DNA of 17,827 nucleotides from an uncultured Finegoldia sp. (GCF_947252345.1 NZ_CAMXVC010000035.1:1-17827); one strand, 5' to 3'; counted from the first letter of the stretch, positions 1 to 7,140 are shown. The notes: generated from the letters alone by a model not told the origin. A program made the numbers and translations.

Positions 1-27
1 GTAAAGCAATTTACAAAATAATCCACG

Positions 28-57
28 AAAGTCGCACAACAACGTGCGACTTTTTTT
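28..57 (+). terminator. Rho-independent terminator of an upstream gene outside the window
   Basis: Ten-base arms at 28-37 and 44-53 (AAAGTCGCAC / GTGCGACTTT) flank a six-base loop and run into seven Ts at 51-57. It ends a plus-strand transcript from left of the window; the As on the other side mean it could also work on the minus strand. Confidence 0.85.
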
Positions 58-123
58 GTGGGAAAATTTAGTGTATAATTTTAACTTATGATATATTATG
101 TCAAAATGTATAAAGGAGTTTTT

Positions 124-174
124 ATGAAAAAATTAATAGCAAAATTTCTTTTGTTTAGTATGATAATGAAATGA
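124..174 (+). pseudogene. Truncated 5' end of a secreted-protein gene
   Basis: An AAAGGAG ribosome site at 112-118 precedes ATG at 124, which opens a 16-codon frame ending in TGA at 172-174. The peptide starts MKKLIAKFLLFSMIMK: a lysine pair followed by a hydrophobic run, as in the first residues of a Gram-positive signal peptide. A TATAAT box at 74-79 could be its promoter. The reading stops just before the promoter of the methyltransferase gene, so the simplest inference is that an exported-protein gene was cut by arrival of the defence region. It could instead be a genuine tiny membrane peptide or leader peptide; the sequence alone cannot decide. Confidence 0.45.
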
Positions 175-176
175 TA

Positions 177-224
177 TTGCTATTATTCGAGAGTTAGAAT
201 ATAATAAAATAAAAAAAGGAGGTG
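177..224 (+). promoter_or_regulatory. Promoter and ribosome site of the HTH-Dam operon
   Basis: TTGCTA at 177-182, a 17-base spacer and TATAAT at 200-205 form a near-consensus vegetative promoter. GGAGGTG at 218-224 lies five bases before ATG 230 and favours that start over the in-frame ATG at 239. Confidence 0.75.
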
Positions 225-229
225 TTTTT

Positions 230-1300
230 ATGGAGTTTATGTCCGCAAGGGAGGCCGCTGAAAAGTGGGGGATTTCGCAACGACGAGTAGCTGTTCTTTG
301 CTCTGAAAACAGGATTGACAATGCAACTATGGTTGGCAATATGTGGATTATCCCACAATCTGCGAAAAAACCTGTTGATAAAAGAAGCATCAGATATAAC
401 GAGAAAGAAAATACATACATAAAACCATTTCTAAAATGGGCTGGCGGAAAGGGGAAACTCATCAGTGAAATAAAAAAATACTATCCTTTTGAAGATAAAG
501 CTATTACAAAATACGCCGAGCCATTTGTCGGTGGTGGGGCTGTTCTTTTTGATATACTGAGACAATTCGAGCTCAATGAAATTTACATCAGTGACACCAA
601 TTTTGAGCTTGTGAATGTTTATCAAACTGTACGAGACAATATATGGGAACTTATTTGTCTATTAGAGAGAATAGAGGGTGAATTTCTGGGAAAGAATACA
701 GATGAACGCAAAAAGTTTTATCTGGAAAAAAGAAAGCTATTTAATGAATTGAAAATTAATGATACTCACAAAATAAGTGTCGAAAGGGCTTCTTTGATGA
801 TATTTCTTAACAAAACTTGTTTTAACGGATTGTATCGTGTAAATAAAAAGGGTCTTTTTAATGTTCCGATGGGTTCATACAAAAGCCCTCTCATTTGTGA
901 CCGTAAGACTTTAATGGCTGTGAGTGAAAGGCTTCAACAGGTGAATATAGTGTGTGTCGATTACAAAAAATCCCGTGATTTTATCGACAAGAACACATTT
1001 GTCTATTTTGATCCACCATATCGCCCATTGACAGATACTTCGAGTTTTACTGCTTATACTAATGAACAGTTTGGTGACAAAGAACAAATTGAACTTGCAA
1101 AATTTTTCGATGAAATGGACAGAAAAGGTGCAAAAATTCTACTAAGTAATTCCGACCCCAAAAACGTCGATGAACAAGACAATTTCTTCGACGATATTTA
1201 TTCTTCTCATCGAATCAGACGAATTGAGGCTTTTCGTATGATAAACTCAAAAGGTAATTCAAGGGGCAAAATCAAAGAATTGCTTATTTCTAATTTTTAG
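230..1300 (+). CDS. HTH-fused Dam/DpnM-type adenine-specific DNA methyltransferase
   Basis: A 356-residue protein. Residues 67-77 (FLKWAGGKGKL) match motif X, 97-107 (EPFVGGGAVLF) the S-adenosylmethionine-binding motif I, and 261-264 (DPPY) catalytic motif IV, in the X-I-IV order of alpha-class N6-adenine methylases such as Dam and DpnM. The stretch around 194-215 (start NKTCFNGLYRVN) is also typical of Dam-family enzymes, whose usual target is GATC; that target is inferred here. The first ~50 residues (SAREAAEKWGISQRRV and on) form a helix-turn-helix of the kind found as stand-alone DNA-binding proteins, so the protein is about 70 residues longer than a plain Dam and may bind its own promoter. 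The next gene starts eight bases downstream, so the two form an operon. No GATC-cutting nuclease is recognisable nearby. Confidence 0.9.
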   Translation: MEFMSAREAAEKWGISQRRVAVLCSENRIDNATMVGNMWIIPQSAKKPVDKRSIRYNEKENTYIKPFLKWAGGKGKLISEIKKYYPFEDKAITKYAEPFVGGGAVLFDILRQFELNEIYISDTNFELVNVYQTVRDNIWELICLLERIEGEFLGKNTDERKKFYLEKRKLFNELKINDTHKISVERASLMIFLNKTCFNGLYRVNKKGLFNVPMGSYKSPLICDRKTLMAVSERLQQVNIVCVDYKKSRDFIDKNTFVYFDPPYRPLTDTSSFTAYTNEQFGDKEQIELAKFFDEMDRKGAKILLSNSDPKNVDEQDNFFDDIYSSHRIRRIEAFRMINSKGNSRGKIKELLISNF

Positions 1301-1308
1301 GGTGCAAT

Positions 1309-1845
1309 ATGGAAATAAAAAAAGGAACGAAATTAATACAAAAAAAGACAAAACAAGCTATAATTGAGTTTGTTTTAAAAAATTATGTTATTTATGTTTT
1401 CGAAGGAAAATATTCTGATTTTGATATATTGGTCAAGTATTCCAAAGATTCTACTCGCTTACGAACTCCTAAGCATATTCATTGGGTAGTGGATGTTCTG
1501 ATGAAAATGCAGGGAAATCATAAGCTTACAAGGAGTTTCTTAAAATCTATCCAAAGTTGTTGGCATTCTTGTAAGCCACTTTCAAACAATGATTACATCA
1601 CTTTAAAAAATTTAATAGAAAACGGCGAAAATGAGATTGATATTAAAAAATATTCTTCTCTTAATGATTTTGGTGAATATGATGTTGAGTTTTTGTATGT
1701 CTTGATGGAATTATTGGCTGTGCAAGAAAAAACAAACAGAGCTGATGCTTATATATTCGGCGAAATTATCGAAAAATTATTAGACGAAAATGTAGATATT
1801 TTCAAAATTATTTCCAAAGCAGGATTTCGTGGAAGGAGAGGCTGA
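1309..1845 (+). CDS. Unrecognised 178-residue protein paired with the HTH-Dam methyltransferase
   Basis: I do not recognise this family. The protein is soluble-looking, with no signal peptide or membrane segment. It has a basic N-terminus, then EGKYSDFDILVKY (about residues 32-44), an acidic-hydrophobic-lysine pattern that could be read as part of a PD-(D/E)xK-like nuclease core, but this is weak. The C-terminal half is predicted helical and acidic, ending GFRGRRG. It starts eight bases after the methyltransferase stop, so the two are co-transcribed. By position it might be a restriction nuclease, a helper or a modifier of the methylase. DpnII/MboI-type nucleases are clearly longer, so it is not simply one of those. 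Its TGA stop lies inside the left arm of the terminator. Confidence 0.75.
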   Translation: MEIKKGTKLIQKKTKQAIIEFVLKNYVIYVFEGKYSDFDILVKYSKDSTRLRTPKHIHWVVDVLMKMQGNHKLTRSFLKSIQSCWHSCKPLSNNDYITLKNLIENGENEIDIKKYSSLNDFGEYDVEFLYVLMELLAVQEKTNRADAYIFGEIIEKLLDENVDIFKIISKAGFRGRRG

Positions 1846-1874
1846 TAGTGTTGTGTCAGCTATCTCCTTTTTTA
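1835..1874 (+). terminator. Terminator of the HTH-Dam operon
   Basis: GGAGA and GCTGA on the left (1835-1845, one bulged G) pair with TCAGC and TCTCC (1856-1867, two bulged bases), followed by a run of six Ts or more. The stop codon of the preceding gene is part of the left arm. Confidence 0.75.
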
Positions 1875-1889
1875 ATTATTCCCCCTATT

Positions 1890-1922
1890 AACAAAAAATC
1901 CCCCTGAATAATCAGAGGGATT
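1890..1922 (-). terminator. Duplicated histidine-triad gene terminator (left copy)
   Basis: AATCCC-C-CTGA (1897-1907) pairs with TCAG-A-GGGATT (1912-1922); on the minus strand it runs into a T tract. It is the same structure as the terminator at 7918-7949 and belongs to the truncated gene copy beside it. Confidence 0.75.
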
Positions 1923-1952
1923 CTTCTTTGTGAAAGAAGTTTTCGGGGATTG

Positions 1953-2157
1953 TTATTTGATGGTTTCTGTTGTTTCGTCTGTTGTGCTGTTTTGTGTTGG
2001 TTGTGCCGGTTGTTTTTCTTCTGCCGGTTGTTTTTCTTTGTCTTTTTTGTCGTGAGAGCTGTTTTGTTCTTCTTGTTTGTTGTCTTCTTGTTTTTCTTCT
2101 GGTTTGTTGTCTTCTTGTTTGTGTTCAGTCTCGTTTTCTTGTTGTTCTTTTAATTTT
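1953..2157 (-). pseudogene. Truncated 3' tail of a second histidine-triad (Pht-like) gene
   Basis: Read on the minus strand, this gives about 67 codons ending ...STTDETTETIK and TAA at 1955-1953, closely matching the last ~75 residues of the intact gene at 7980-10286 (…STTDKTTETIK). It is the low-complexity K/E/Q-rich tail only; no HxxHxH motif remains. Differences from the intact copy are substitutions and in-frame size changes (for example the codons for KENKQQ are absent), so the divergence seems to have happened while the sequence was still coding. The 5' side ends at the ten-base sequence TTTTAATTTT (2148-2157), where it joins an IS200-like fragment in the same reading frame. No start signal remains, so it is dead. 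Confidence 0.85.
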
Positions 2158-2409
2158 CCGTATATTATTTATCTTCTGTATTCTGGTGTAAATACTATAT
2201 TATATTTAAAATTCCATCTTGTGTGTGTGATAAACTATTATTATCCATTAGGATGATAAACTCCTTTGTTAATATATGTAGCTTGTCAGGCAACACTATT
2301 TTATCATAGGAGGTTTTATTTTGCTTGAAGCTAAAGCTATTGTCTTCCACCCGCATAGCAGGTGGTTTTTTGTTCCGCTCTCTTCGTTCGCTCAACAAAC
2401 TTAAGTGCT
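2148..2409 (-). mobile_element. Truncated IS200/IS605-like element (5' end only)
   Basis: The sequence matches 7656-7913 at nearly every base: the element end near TTAAGTGC (2401-2408), the subterminal hairpin (CACCCGCATAGCAGGTGG, about 2348-2365) and the transposase start ATG at 2250, read on the minus strand as MDNNSLSH. The second frame of the transposase is visible (RWNFKYNIVFTPEYRR, stop, IIYGKLK), needing a frameshift after the start. The element is cut off at the ten-base junction with the Pht tail, so the metal-binding HUH motif and the catalytic tyrosine are missing. The in-frame TAA after RR is also present in the right-hand copy. Confidence 0.8.
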
Positions 2410-2414
2410 CATCA

Positions 2415-2447
2415 AAAGCGACCAACTTTTTATGGTTGATCGGCTTT
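2415..2447. terminator. Possible hairpin terminator between the IS fragment and the R-M locus
   Basis: AAAGC-GACCAAC on the left can pair with GTTGATCGGCTTT on the right (one bulge, one G-U type pair). It marks the end of IS homology; terminator activity is uncertain because no long T run follows. Confidence 0.35.
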
Positions 2448-2504
2448 GGCTTGGTCATTTATTCGCTTGTGATGATAAAATACAAATTTGTTACTTATAA
2501 TCCG

Positions 2505-2565
2505 TTGTCTTATTTACATCATAAGATATAAAATATAATTTTAGATAAATATATTTTTGGAGGTG
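2505..2565 (+). promoter_or_regulatory. Putative promoter, operator and ribosome site of the restriction operon
   Basis: TTGTCT (2505-2510) with TATAAA (2527-2532) at 16 bases, or TTTACA (2513-2518) with TATAAT (2534-2539) at 15 bases, are alternative promoters. An inverted repeat TCTTAT-7-ATAAGA (2508-2526) overlaps them and is a candidate site for the XRE protein encoded next. GGAGGTG at 2559-2565 serves the TTG start at 2573. Confidence 0.5.
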
Positions 2566-2572
2566 AACGCCA

Positions 2573-2782
2573 TTGGATATTCAAAAAACATTCGGGCACA
2601 AGGTTCAGCAGTTGCGAAAAGAAAAGGGACTGAGCCAAGAAAAATTTGCCTTATCTATCGACATGGACAGGACTTATTTTGCATCGGTCGAAGCCGGCAA
2701 AAGGAATATCGCCATAAAAAACATTCAGAAAATTGCAGATGGCTTCGGCGTTTCCCTGAGTGAGCTATTTGAGAATTTGTAA
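2573..2782 (+). CDS. Small XRE-family regulator (controller-like protein of the R-M locus)
   Basis: A 69-residue protein that is almost entirely one Cro/C1-type helix-turn-helix. GHKVQQLRKEKGLSQEKFA is helix 1 and the first HTH helix, followed by the recognition region DRTYFASVEAGKRNI and a closing helix pair ending FGVSLSELFENL. The size and layout fit controller (C) proteins of type II restriction-modification systems, which delay nuclease expression until methylation is done. The start is TTG at 2573, chosen because GGAGGTG lies seven bases upstream and no ATG fits. It is 14 bases upstream of the HNH nuclease gene, so it is likely to control that gene and itself; the inverted repeat at 2508-2526 is the candidate binding site. 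Confidence 0.85.
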   Translation: MDIQKTFGHKVQQLRKEKGLSQEKFALSIDMDRTYFASVEAGKRNIAIKNIQKIADGFGVSLSELFENL

Positions 2783-2796
2783 AGGAGGGTCTATTT

Positions 2797-4284
2797 ATGG
2801 CTCAGAAAGATTTAAGAACCTACCATAGACGAGGCGTGACTCGTGAAAGCGGCTATCATACATGTGACGAGACAACCGGTGGCGAGTGCCGTGTTCTTCA
2901 TGCAGAGCAATATGTCTGTGAAAGAAACTCGGTGACATTTACATTCACTCGTCCATCTGTTGATGTAGTTGAACTTTTTGAAAAAAATTTGTCAATTATT
3001 GCTTTTGGTGGCTACATCCATTCTTCTAAAAAAGCGACTGTATCCTTGGATATGAGTTATAGCTACGAAAAGAAAGGCTATGTTTTAAGCGAAGATTTGG
3101 AACAAACCATCGAAGCTAATAACTGGTCAGGCATTGGCATTCATGCCGAACAGCTTATCAATAAGGATTCACAGTTGATTGATGTGGTTGTTAAAATGAC
3201 CATATCAAGTCAGCAACGCAATGTTCTTGATTTCATCGCTTTTGATTTTGATGTAGTTTCCAAGGAGGAATTTCAAGATACATCTTGTGCAACGAGCTTT
3301 TATCAAAAGACCAGTATGCATGTGCCTTATCTTTACTATCTCCGTTCTGACTTGCCGTTTGACTTGTATCTCACTTCCGGACAAGAATTTACAGAAGGAA
3401 AGTGCATCATTGCAAAGAGCTGTAATCGCTGTGGTCGTTATCTTCCCATCAATATTGACGACGAGTCAAAGACTTTGTGTTTTTCATTACATTGCAAGAA
3501 ACGAGCTCCGTGCGTTCATTCGACTTTCAGAGCATACAAGATACAGAACATTTCTAATGTGAAAGAAAGTGACCTCAAAGTGCTCAATATTGAAGGTGAT
3601 AAGTTTGTATCCTATTATGGACATCAGCTTGAATGTAAAGCATGCAAGAAGTTCTTTGTTAATGCTCCTTTGAATCCTCAACGTAATGCCCAGCAGTTCA
3701 AAGAAGATAGTTTAAGACGAAGGGCTATTGAGGTTTTGGTAAATAGCCTCTTGGACAGAAACATTATTCATTTTGAATTTGAGCGCCGCACTAAGAAGGA
3801 GTTTTCTCGATACATTTGGGAAAAGTTCGACAAGAGATGTTTCAAGTGTGGGCCTGACTCTGACCCAATTGAGTTGGGGGATATGGCTTTAGACCACACC
3901 ATGCCGTTGGCGTATTTGTACCGTCTTGATGAAACTGCTACTTGTTTGTGTAGTAGCCATAACTCTCAAAAGAGCGACAATTTCCCTGTAGATTATTATA
4001 CCAAAGGAGAACTTTCTCGACTGAGTGAAATTACTGGCTTGTCTTTGGATCTTCTCTACAAGAAAGAGGTTAATCAGCAGGTACTGGACTTGCTTGTTAA
4101 AAATGTTGTATGGTTCTATGACGAGTTTTTGATGCAACCTAACTATCAAAAGGTAAGAGACGGAATCCTAACTGCGGACAAAATAAATGATTCCTTGAAG
4201 CGAATTATCGCTGGAAAAGTTGACCTAGCTGAAAAATACCGCGAGCATAAAGGTCACTATCCTGATTCTGTAACAATCAGATAA
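2797..4284 (+). CDS. HNH-type restriction endonuclease (putative)
   Basis: A 495-residue protein preceded by AAAGGAGGG. Near the C-terminus is an HNH nuclease core. CFKC (348-351) and CLC (383-385) are two zinc-ligand pairs framing LDHTMP (365-370), which holds the general-base histidine; HN (388-389) in SSHNSQKSDNFP completes the fold. Further cysteine pairs at 209/212, 228/233 and 280/283 suggest one or two more zinc ribbons, perhaps for DNA recognition. The N-terminal ~200 residues match nothing I know. The gene lies between a controller-like regulator and a convergent double methyltransferase, which makes a site-specific restriction enzyme the best reading. HNH restriction enzymes with asymmetric targets (type IIS, such as HphI, MnlI and Eco31I) are known and fit a two-headed modification enzyme. 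A methyl-directed (type IV) nuclease is less likely because the cognate methylase is adjacent. Confidence 0.75.
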   Translation: MAQKDLRTYHRRGVTRESGYHTCDETTGGECRVLHAEQYVCERNSVTFTFTRPSVDVVELFEKNLSIIAFGGYIHSSKKATVSLDMSYSYEKKGYVLSEDLEQTIEANNWSGIGIHAEQLINKDSQLIDVVVKMTISSQQRNVLDFIAFDFDVVSKEEFQDTSCATSFYQKTSMHVPYLYYLRSDLPFDLYLTSGQEFTEGKCIIAKSCNRCGRYLPINIDDESKTLCFSLHCKKRAPCVHSTFRAYKIQNISNVKESDLKVLNIEGDKFVSYYGHQLECKACKKFFVNAPLNPQRNAQQFKEDSLRRRAIEVLVNSLLDRNIIHFEFERRTKKEFSRYIWEKFDKRCFKCGPDSDPIELGDMALDHTMPLAYLYRLDETATCLCSSHNSQKSDNFPVDYYTKGELSRLSEITGLSLDLLYKKEVNQQVLDLLVKNVVWFYDEFLMQPNYQKVRDGILTADKINDSLKRIIAGKVDLAEKYREHKGHYPDSVTIR

Positions 4285-4291
4285 TTATTCC

Positions 4292-4320
4292 AACAGGACT
4301 GGATTTTTTCCAGTCCCGTT
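4292..4320. terminator. Bidirectional terminator between convergent nuclease and methyltransferase genes
   Basis: AAC-A-GGACTGGA (4292-4303) pairs with TCCAGTCC-C-GTT (4309-4320), one internal mismatch. It sits between two convergent stops 42 bases apart and has Ts or As on each side. Confidence 0.8.
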
Positions 4321-4326
4321 TCTATT

Positions 4327-6690
4327 TTACTTCTTCATCAAAAACAAATATTGGTGCTCCACCGTTGACCCTTTATCCTTAATGCCATGCTTTTCAATCT
4401 CCTGGACATTTTCAGTACCACGATACACCTCGATAAAATACGGTGCAGCTCGTTTAGACAATTCCTCTGCCATATCTACTTTCCCAGTTTTGCCAAGGTG
4501 GAGAATTACTTTACCGTTGGGCTTTAAAATATCGTAACACATTTTGAAGAAGGACAGATAAACATCAAAGTCCTTGCGTTGCTTCTGGTCTAGAAACGCA
4601 TTTTCGGCTTCTTTATAGTCGTTTTCTTCCCAACCGCAAAGCCAAAGGCGCATCCAGTTTTGCATATAAAATCTAATTGAATCAGCAAAAGGAGGTGAGC
4701 AAATCACAGCATCAGCAGTGATATAGTGGGTACCGAGATATTGATAGTCCCCATATATCGCTTGTCCGGAGCAATAGCTTTTAAAATTCCCATTTTTATA
4801 TGAAGCATACAATTTATCTTTAATATGCTCTACAACATTTTTGTAGATAAAATCACCTGTGGGAGCATATGGTGTAAGAGGATGAGAATTTCGTGACAAT
4901 GCGTAAGGGCGGTTGCCATGAAGAACATGAAGGAAACACGAAAAAACCATTGCCTCAGCAGATGTAAGCGTTCTGATTCTTGAAACAAAATATTTTCGTG
5001 CGCAAAGTATTTCCTTAAAAGTGTCTTCGTGGAAATAATTAGGCAGCTTTCCATTGAACCCAAAGTTCTCATATTTTTGGATCATCCATGAGATTTCATC
5101 GCTCTGTTTTTCGACCTCGATGTATGAGTATAATCGTTCAAGAACTTCCAAACAATCCTGTTCATCAGCTTTCTCTACTTTTGCCTTTGTAACACAATAT
5201 GCGAGCTCACTGAGGTCGTTTCCAATACCAACTCTATTTTGCAAGCACGCTTCTAACGGAATTGTACCAACTCCACTCAAAGGGTCAACGACTATGTCTC
5301 CCGGCTCGGTAAATTGTTCCACCAAAAAATGAGCAATTGCAGGCTTCAACTTTCCGTGATATGAGCACAAAGAATGCCACGAATGTCCCCAGTTTCGCCC
5401 CGAAAACGGTGCAACTTTATATGGCATGGTATTCATAAAATTATGTGCTTCCGCATAGAAGATTTCAAGAGGTGAATCCTTCTTATGAAATCGAAATTTC
5501 AATAGCCTCTGAGAAAGAACCATGCCATTTTTAGAACGGCGTTCTCTTAGGATATCCTCTCCATACAGTTCAAATCCGTAAGATTCACAGATTTTTGTCA
5601 GAATCTCATGGGTAGGAATATGAACCCCAGCAAACTGTGAGTCTCCAATATCCATGATAAAGTATCCGTTGTCCTTCATTGCGTGTGAGAGACGCTCAAT
5701 AACTTTCTGCATATCATTAAAATAGCCTGCAACCATTATCGGAATGCGTTTATCGTATGCAACAGGTTCTAATTCTTCAAGATACGGGCGTACAACATCT
5801 GGAATCTCAAAGACCTTGTTACGATTGGAGACATTGTTTATGCCTGCGATAATTCCCTTAGAATGAAGGCGTGGCAGATCCTTTTCACTAATAACATGAC
5901 CGGATAGCTTCAACTCAAGTTTTGCGTTTCTTATATAGTTGGTGCCGTTAAGATAAGGAGGCGAAGTAATAACGCAGTCTATCTGGTTTTCAACTTCAAT
6001 ATCTCTCGAATCATCCGCCAATCTGATAGTTTCTGCTAATGTAGGACAACTATCACTCTCAATGTCTTCAATGGCTATTCTAAGTTTGTAAATGAAATTA
6101 GAAAGAACATCTTTGTCTTTGTCTTTCTTCTCGTTTTCTTTTGCGAAGCGTAAATCACCTTGGCGAATCATCTTTGAAGCCCTGACCGTAATAGATGCTA
6201 AGAGAATAAGAGCAATGTTTTTCGTATCTTCGTCGGAAATATTATCAACCTTTTGCTGTAAGTCTTGCAACTGAGCCAGTACCTCGGCATCAAAGAATTT
6301 TTCAAATCCGTCCCATGTAGGTGCTTCAAAGCAAAGCTGAAATCTGTAATTCTCTATTTCCTTTAAGAATGCTTTAAGGTATTTGCTTCGGATACCTGAG
6401 TCTCTCAGCCTTTTAACAGAATTGATTTTAGCCTCAATAACCTGCTGCATAAAAGGATTTGTCTCACAGTAATAGGATTTAATCCCGTGAGAAGATGCAA
6501 CTAAAGATGTTGTGCCTGTTCCACAAAACGGATCGTAAATTACATGGATGTTTTCCGGTCCAATCTCCATCACAACTTCGTCAATCAAGCAAGAAGAATA
6601 TCCCTCTAAATAGGAATACCATCTATGAATGGGTTCGCCCTTGTTCAAAACAAAGGTGGCTGCTGCCGCTTTTGAATAACTATTTCTCAT
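4327..6690 (-). CDS. Two-headed DNA methyltransferase of the HNH restriction-modification locus
   Basis: A 787-residue protein with two complete methyltransferase sets. The first has DPFCGTGT (53-60, cofactor motif I) and TSPPY (242-246, catalytic motif IV). The second has VVDPLSGVGT (467-476) and CSPPF (664-668). Both are in the I-then-IV order and both motif IV variants belong to amino (N6-adenine or N4-cytosine) methylases. Two fused heads are usual where a nuclease has an asymmetric target, so that each strand needs its own methylase. The start at 6690 (MRNSYSKAAA) is chosen because AAGGAGG lies just upstream; the longer frame to 6765 would overlap most of the preceding regulator. The start overlaps that regulator's stop by 11 bases, pointing to translational coupling. 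The gene is convergent with the nuclease. SPPF in the second head is a tolerated variant, so both heads are probably active. Confidence 0.88.
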   Translation of the reverse strand: MRNSYSKAAAATFVLNKGEPIHRWYSYLEGYSSCLIDEVVMEIGPENIHVIYDPFCGTGTTSLVASSHGIKSYYCETNPFMQQVIEAKINSVKRLRDSGIRSKYLKAFLKEIENYRFQLCFEAPTWDGFEKFFDAEVLAQLQDLQQKVDNISDEDTKNIALILLASITVRASKMIRQGDLRFAKENEKKDKDKDVLSNFIYKLRIAIEDIESDSCPTLAETIRLADDSRDIEVENQIDCVITSPPYLNGTNYIRNAKLELKLSGHVISEKDLPRLHSKGIIAGINNVSNRNKVFEIPDVVRPYLEELEPVAYDKRIPIMVAGYFNDMQKVIERLSHAMKDNGYFIMDIGDSQFAGVHIPTHEILTKICESYGFELYGEDILRERRSKNGMVLSQRLLKFRFHKKDSPLEIFYAEAHNFMNTMPYKVAPFSGRNWGHSWHSLCSYHGKLKPAIAHFLVEQFTEPGDIVVDPLSGVGTIPLEACLQNRVGIGNDLSELAYCVTKAKVEKADEQDCLEVLERLYSYIEVEKQSDEISWMIQKYENFGFNGKLPNYFHEDTFKEILCARKYFVSRIRTLTSAEAMVFSCFLHVLHGNRPYALSRNSHPLTPYAPTGDFIYKNVVEHIKDKLYASYKNGNFKSYCSGQAIYGDYQYLGTHYITADAVICSPPFADSIRFYMQNWMRLWLCGWEENDYKEAENAFLDQKQRKDFDVYLSFFKMCYDILKPNGKVILHLGKTGKVDMAEELSKRAAPYFIEVYRGTENVQEIEKHGIKDKGSTVEHQYLFLMKK

Positions 6691-6904
6691 TTTTCCCTCC
6701 TTCCTTATGACGATGTTTGATGACATCTTCAATGCTACAATCAAAGTAGTTGCATATTCTGTCAATTATTTCAAGGGACACGATTTCAGAGCGTCCCATT
6801 TTATCCATAGTTGATTTTGAAATATTAGTTGCTTCCATCAGATCTTTCTTGCTCATATCTCTATCAATGAGCATTTTCCAAAGAGGTTTGTATGAAAAAG
6901 ACAT
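6680..6904 (-). CDS. XRE-family regulator of the methyltransferase operon
   Basis: A 74-residue Cro/C1-type helix-turn-helix protein. The HTH covers about residues 8-45 (LWKMLIDRDMSKKDLMEATN, then STMDKMGR), followed by IVSLEIIDRICNYFDCSIED, the closing helices typical of small XRE repressors of the YozG kind. The ribosome site AAAGGAG at 6919-6913 supports ATG 6904. It is the first gene of the methyltransferase operon and its stop overlaps the methyltransferase start. A perfect inverted repeat lies across its promoter, so autoregulation, limiting methylase dose, is the likely role. Together with the other XRE gene at 2573 this gives the locus two separate regulators, one on each convergent arm. 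Confidence 0.85.
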   Translation of the reverse strand: MSFSYKPLWKMLIDRDMSKKDLMEATNISKSTMDKMGRSEIVSLEIIDRICNYFDCSIEDVIKHRHKEGGKNEK

Positions 6905-6928
6905 CGTAAATACTCCTTTCTATGTGAA

Positions 6929-6969
6929 ATTGTACTATAAAAGTATTGCTAAATCAATACTTTTATAGT
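6929..6969 (-). promoter_or_regulatory. Promoter with perfect 15-bp palindromic operator
   Basis: On the minus strand, TTGATT (6957-6952), a 17-base spacer and TACAAT (6934-6929) form a promoter. A perfect inverted repeat with arms ACTATAAAAGTATTG (6934-6948) and its complement (6955-6969), separated by six bases, covers the -35 box, the spacer and the edge of the -10 box. Binding there would block RNA polymerase; the adjacent XRE protein is the obvious candidate. Confidence 0.75.
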
Positions 6970-7079
6970 GACTTATCAACAACAACCTCTTGAGGACTAA
7001 CAATATTCGTAACAATTTAGTGCTATTTTATCTTATATTTAGCTATTTGAGCATCTCATTTCGATATAGGTTTTTATTC

Positions 7080-7133
7080 CTATATATTATCACAGCCAAA
7101 GGCATACAGCGCTTTCTTCTGGTTCATGGTCAT
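7080..7133 (-). pseudogene. 17-codon remnant of a lost gene, next to the IS end
   Basis: CAAAGGAG and ATG at 7133 open a frame reading MTMNQKKALYAFGCDNI before TAG at 7082-7080. The codons are richer in G and C than the flanking genes, and a good ribosome site precedes them, so this looks like the start of a foreign gene cut short. It lies just past the right end of the IS200-like element. A functional short peptide cannot be excluded. The rest of 6970-7079 holds a small hairpin (ATATAGG / CCTATAT at 7064-7085) and nothing else that I can name. Confidence 0.4.
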
Positions 7134-7140
7134 CGTTTTG

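Larger units (their letters stand above)
1890..2157. repeat. Direct repeat unit A, left copy (Pht tail plus terminator)
   Basis: Very similar to 7918-8214 in the same orientation, covering the terminator and the coding tail of the histidine-triad gene, with several small in-frame size differences. Confidence 0.9.

Noticed and set aside
1309..1845. DpnII/MboI-type restriction endonuclease
   Set aside because: The protein is clearly shorter than that family and no convincing matching motif is visible; left as unknown.
1950..2191. Plus-strand frames rich in phenylalanine, valine, leucine and cysteine
   Set aside because: They are the reverse side of the K/E/Q-rich Pht tail; no ribosome site and no family resemblance.
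2195..2458. Minus-strand frame of 87 residues starting MTKPKPINHKK
   Set aside because: It covers the IS200 end, its hairpin and the transposase start; only the final MDNNSLSH part is a real (dead) coding start.
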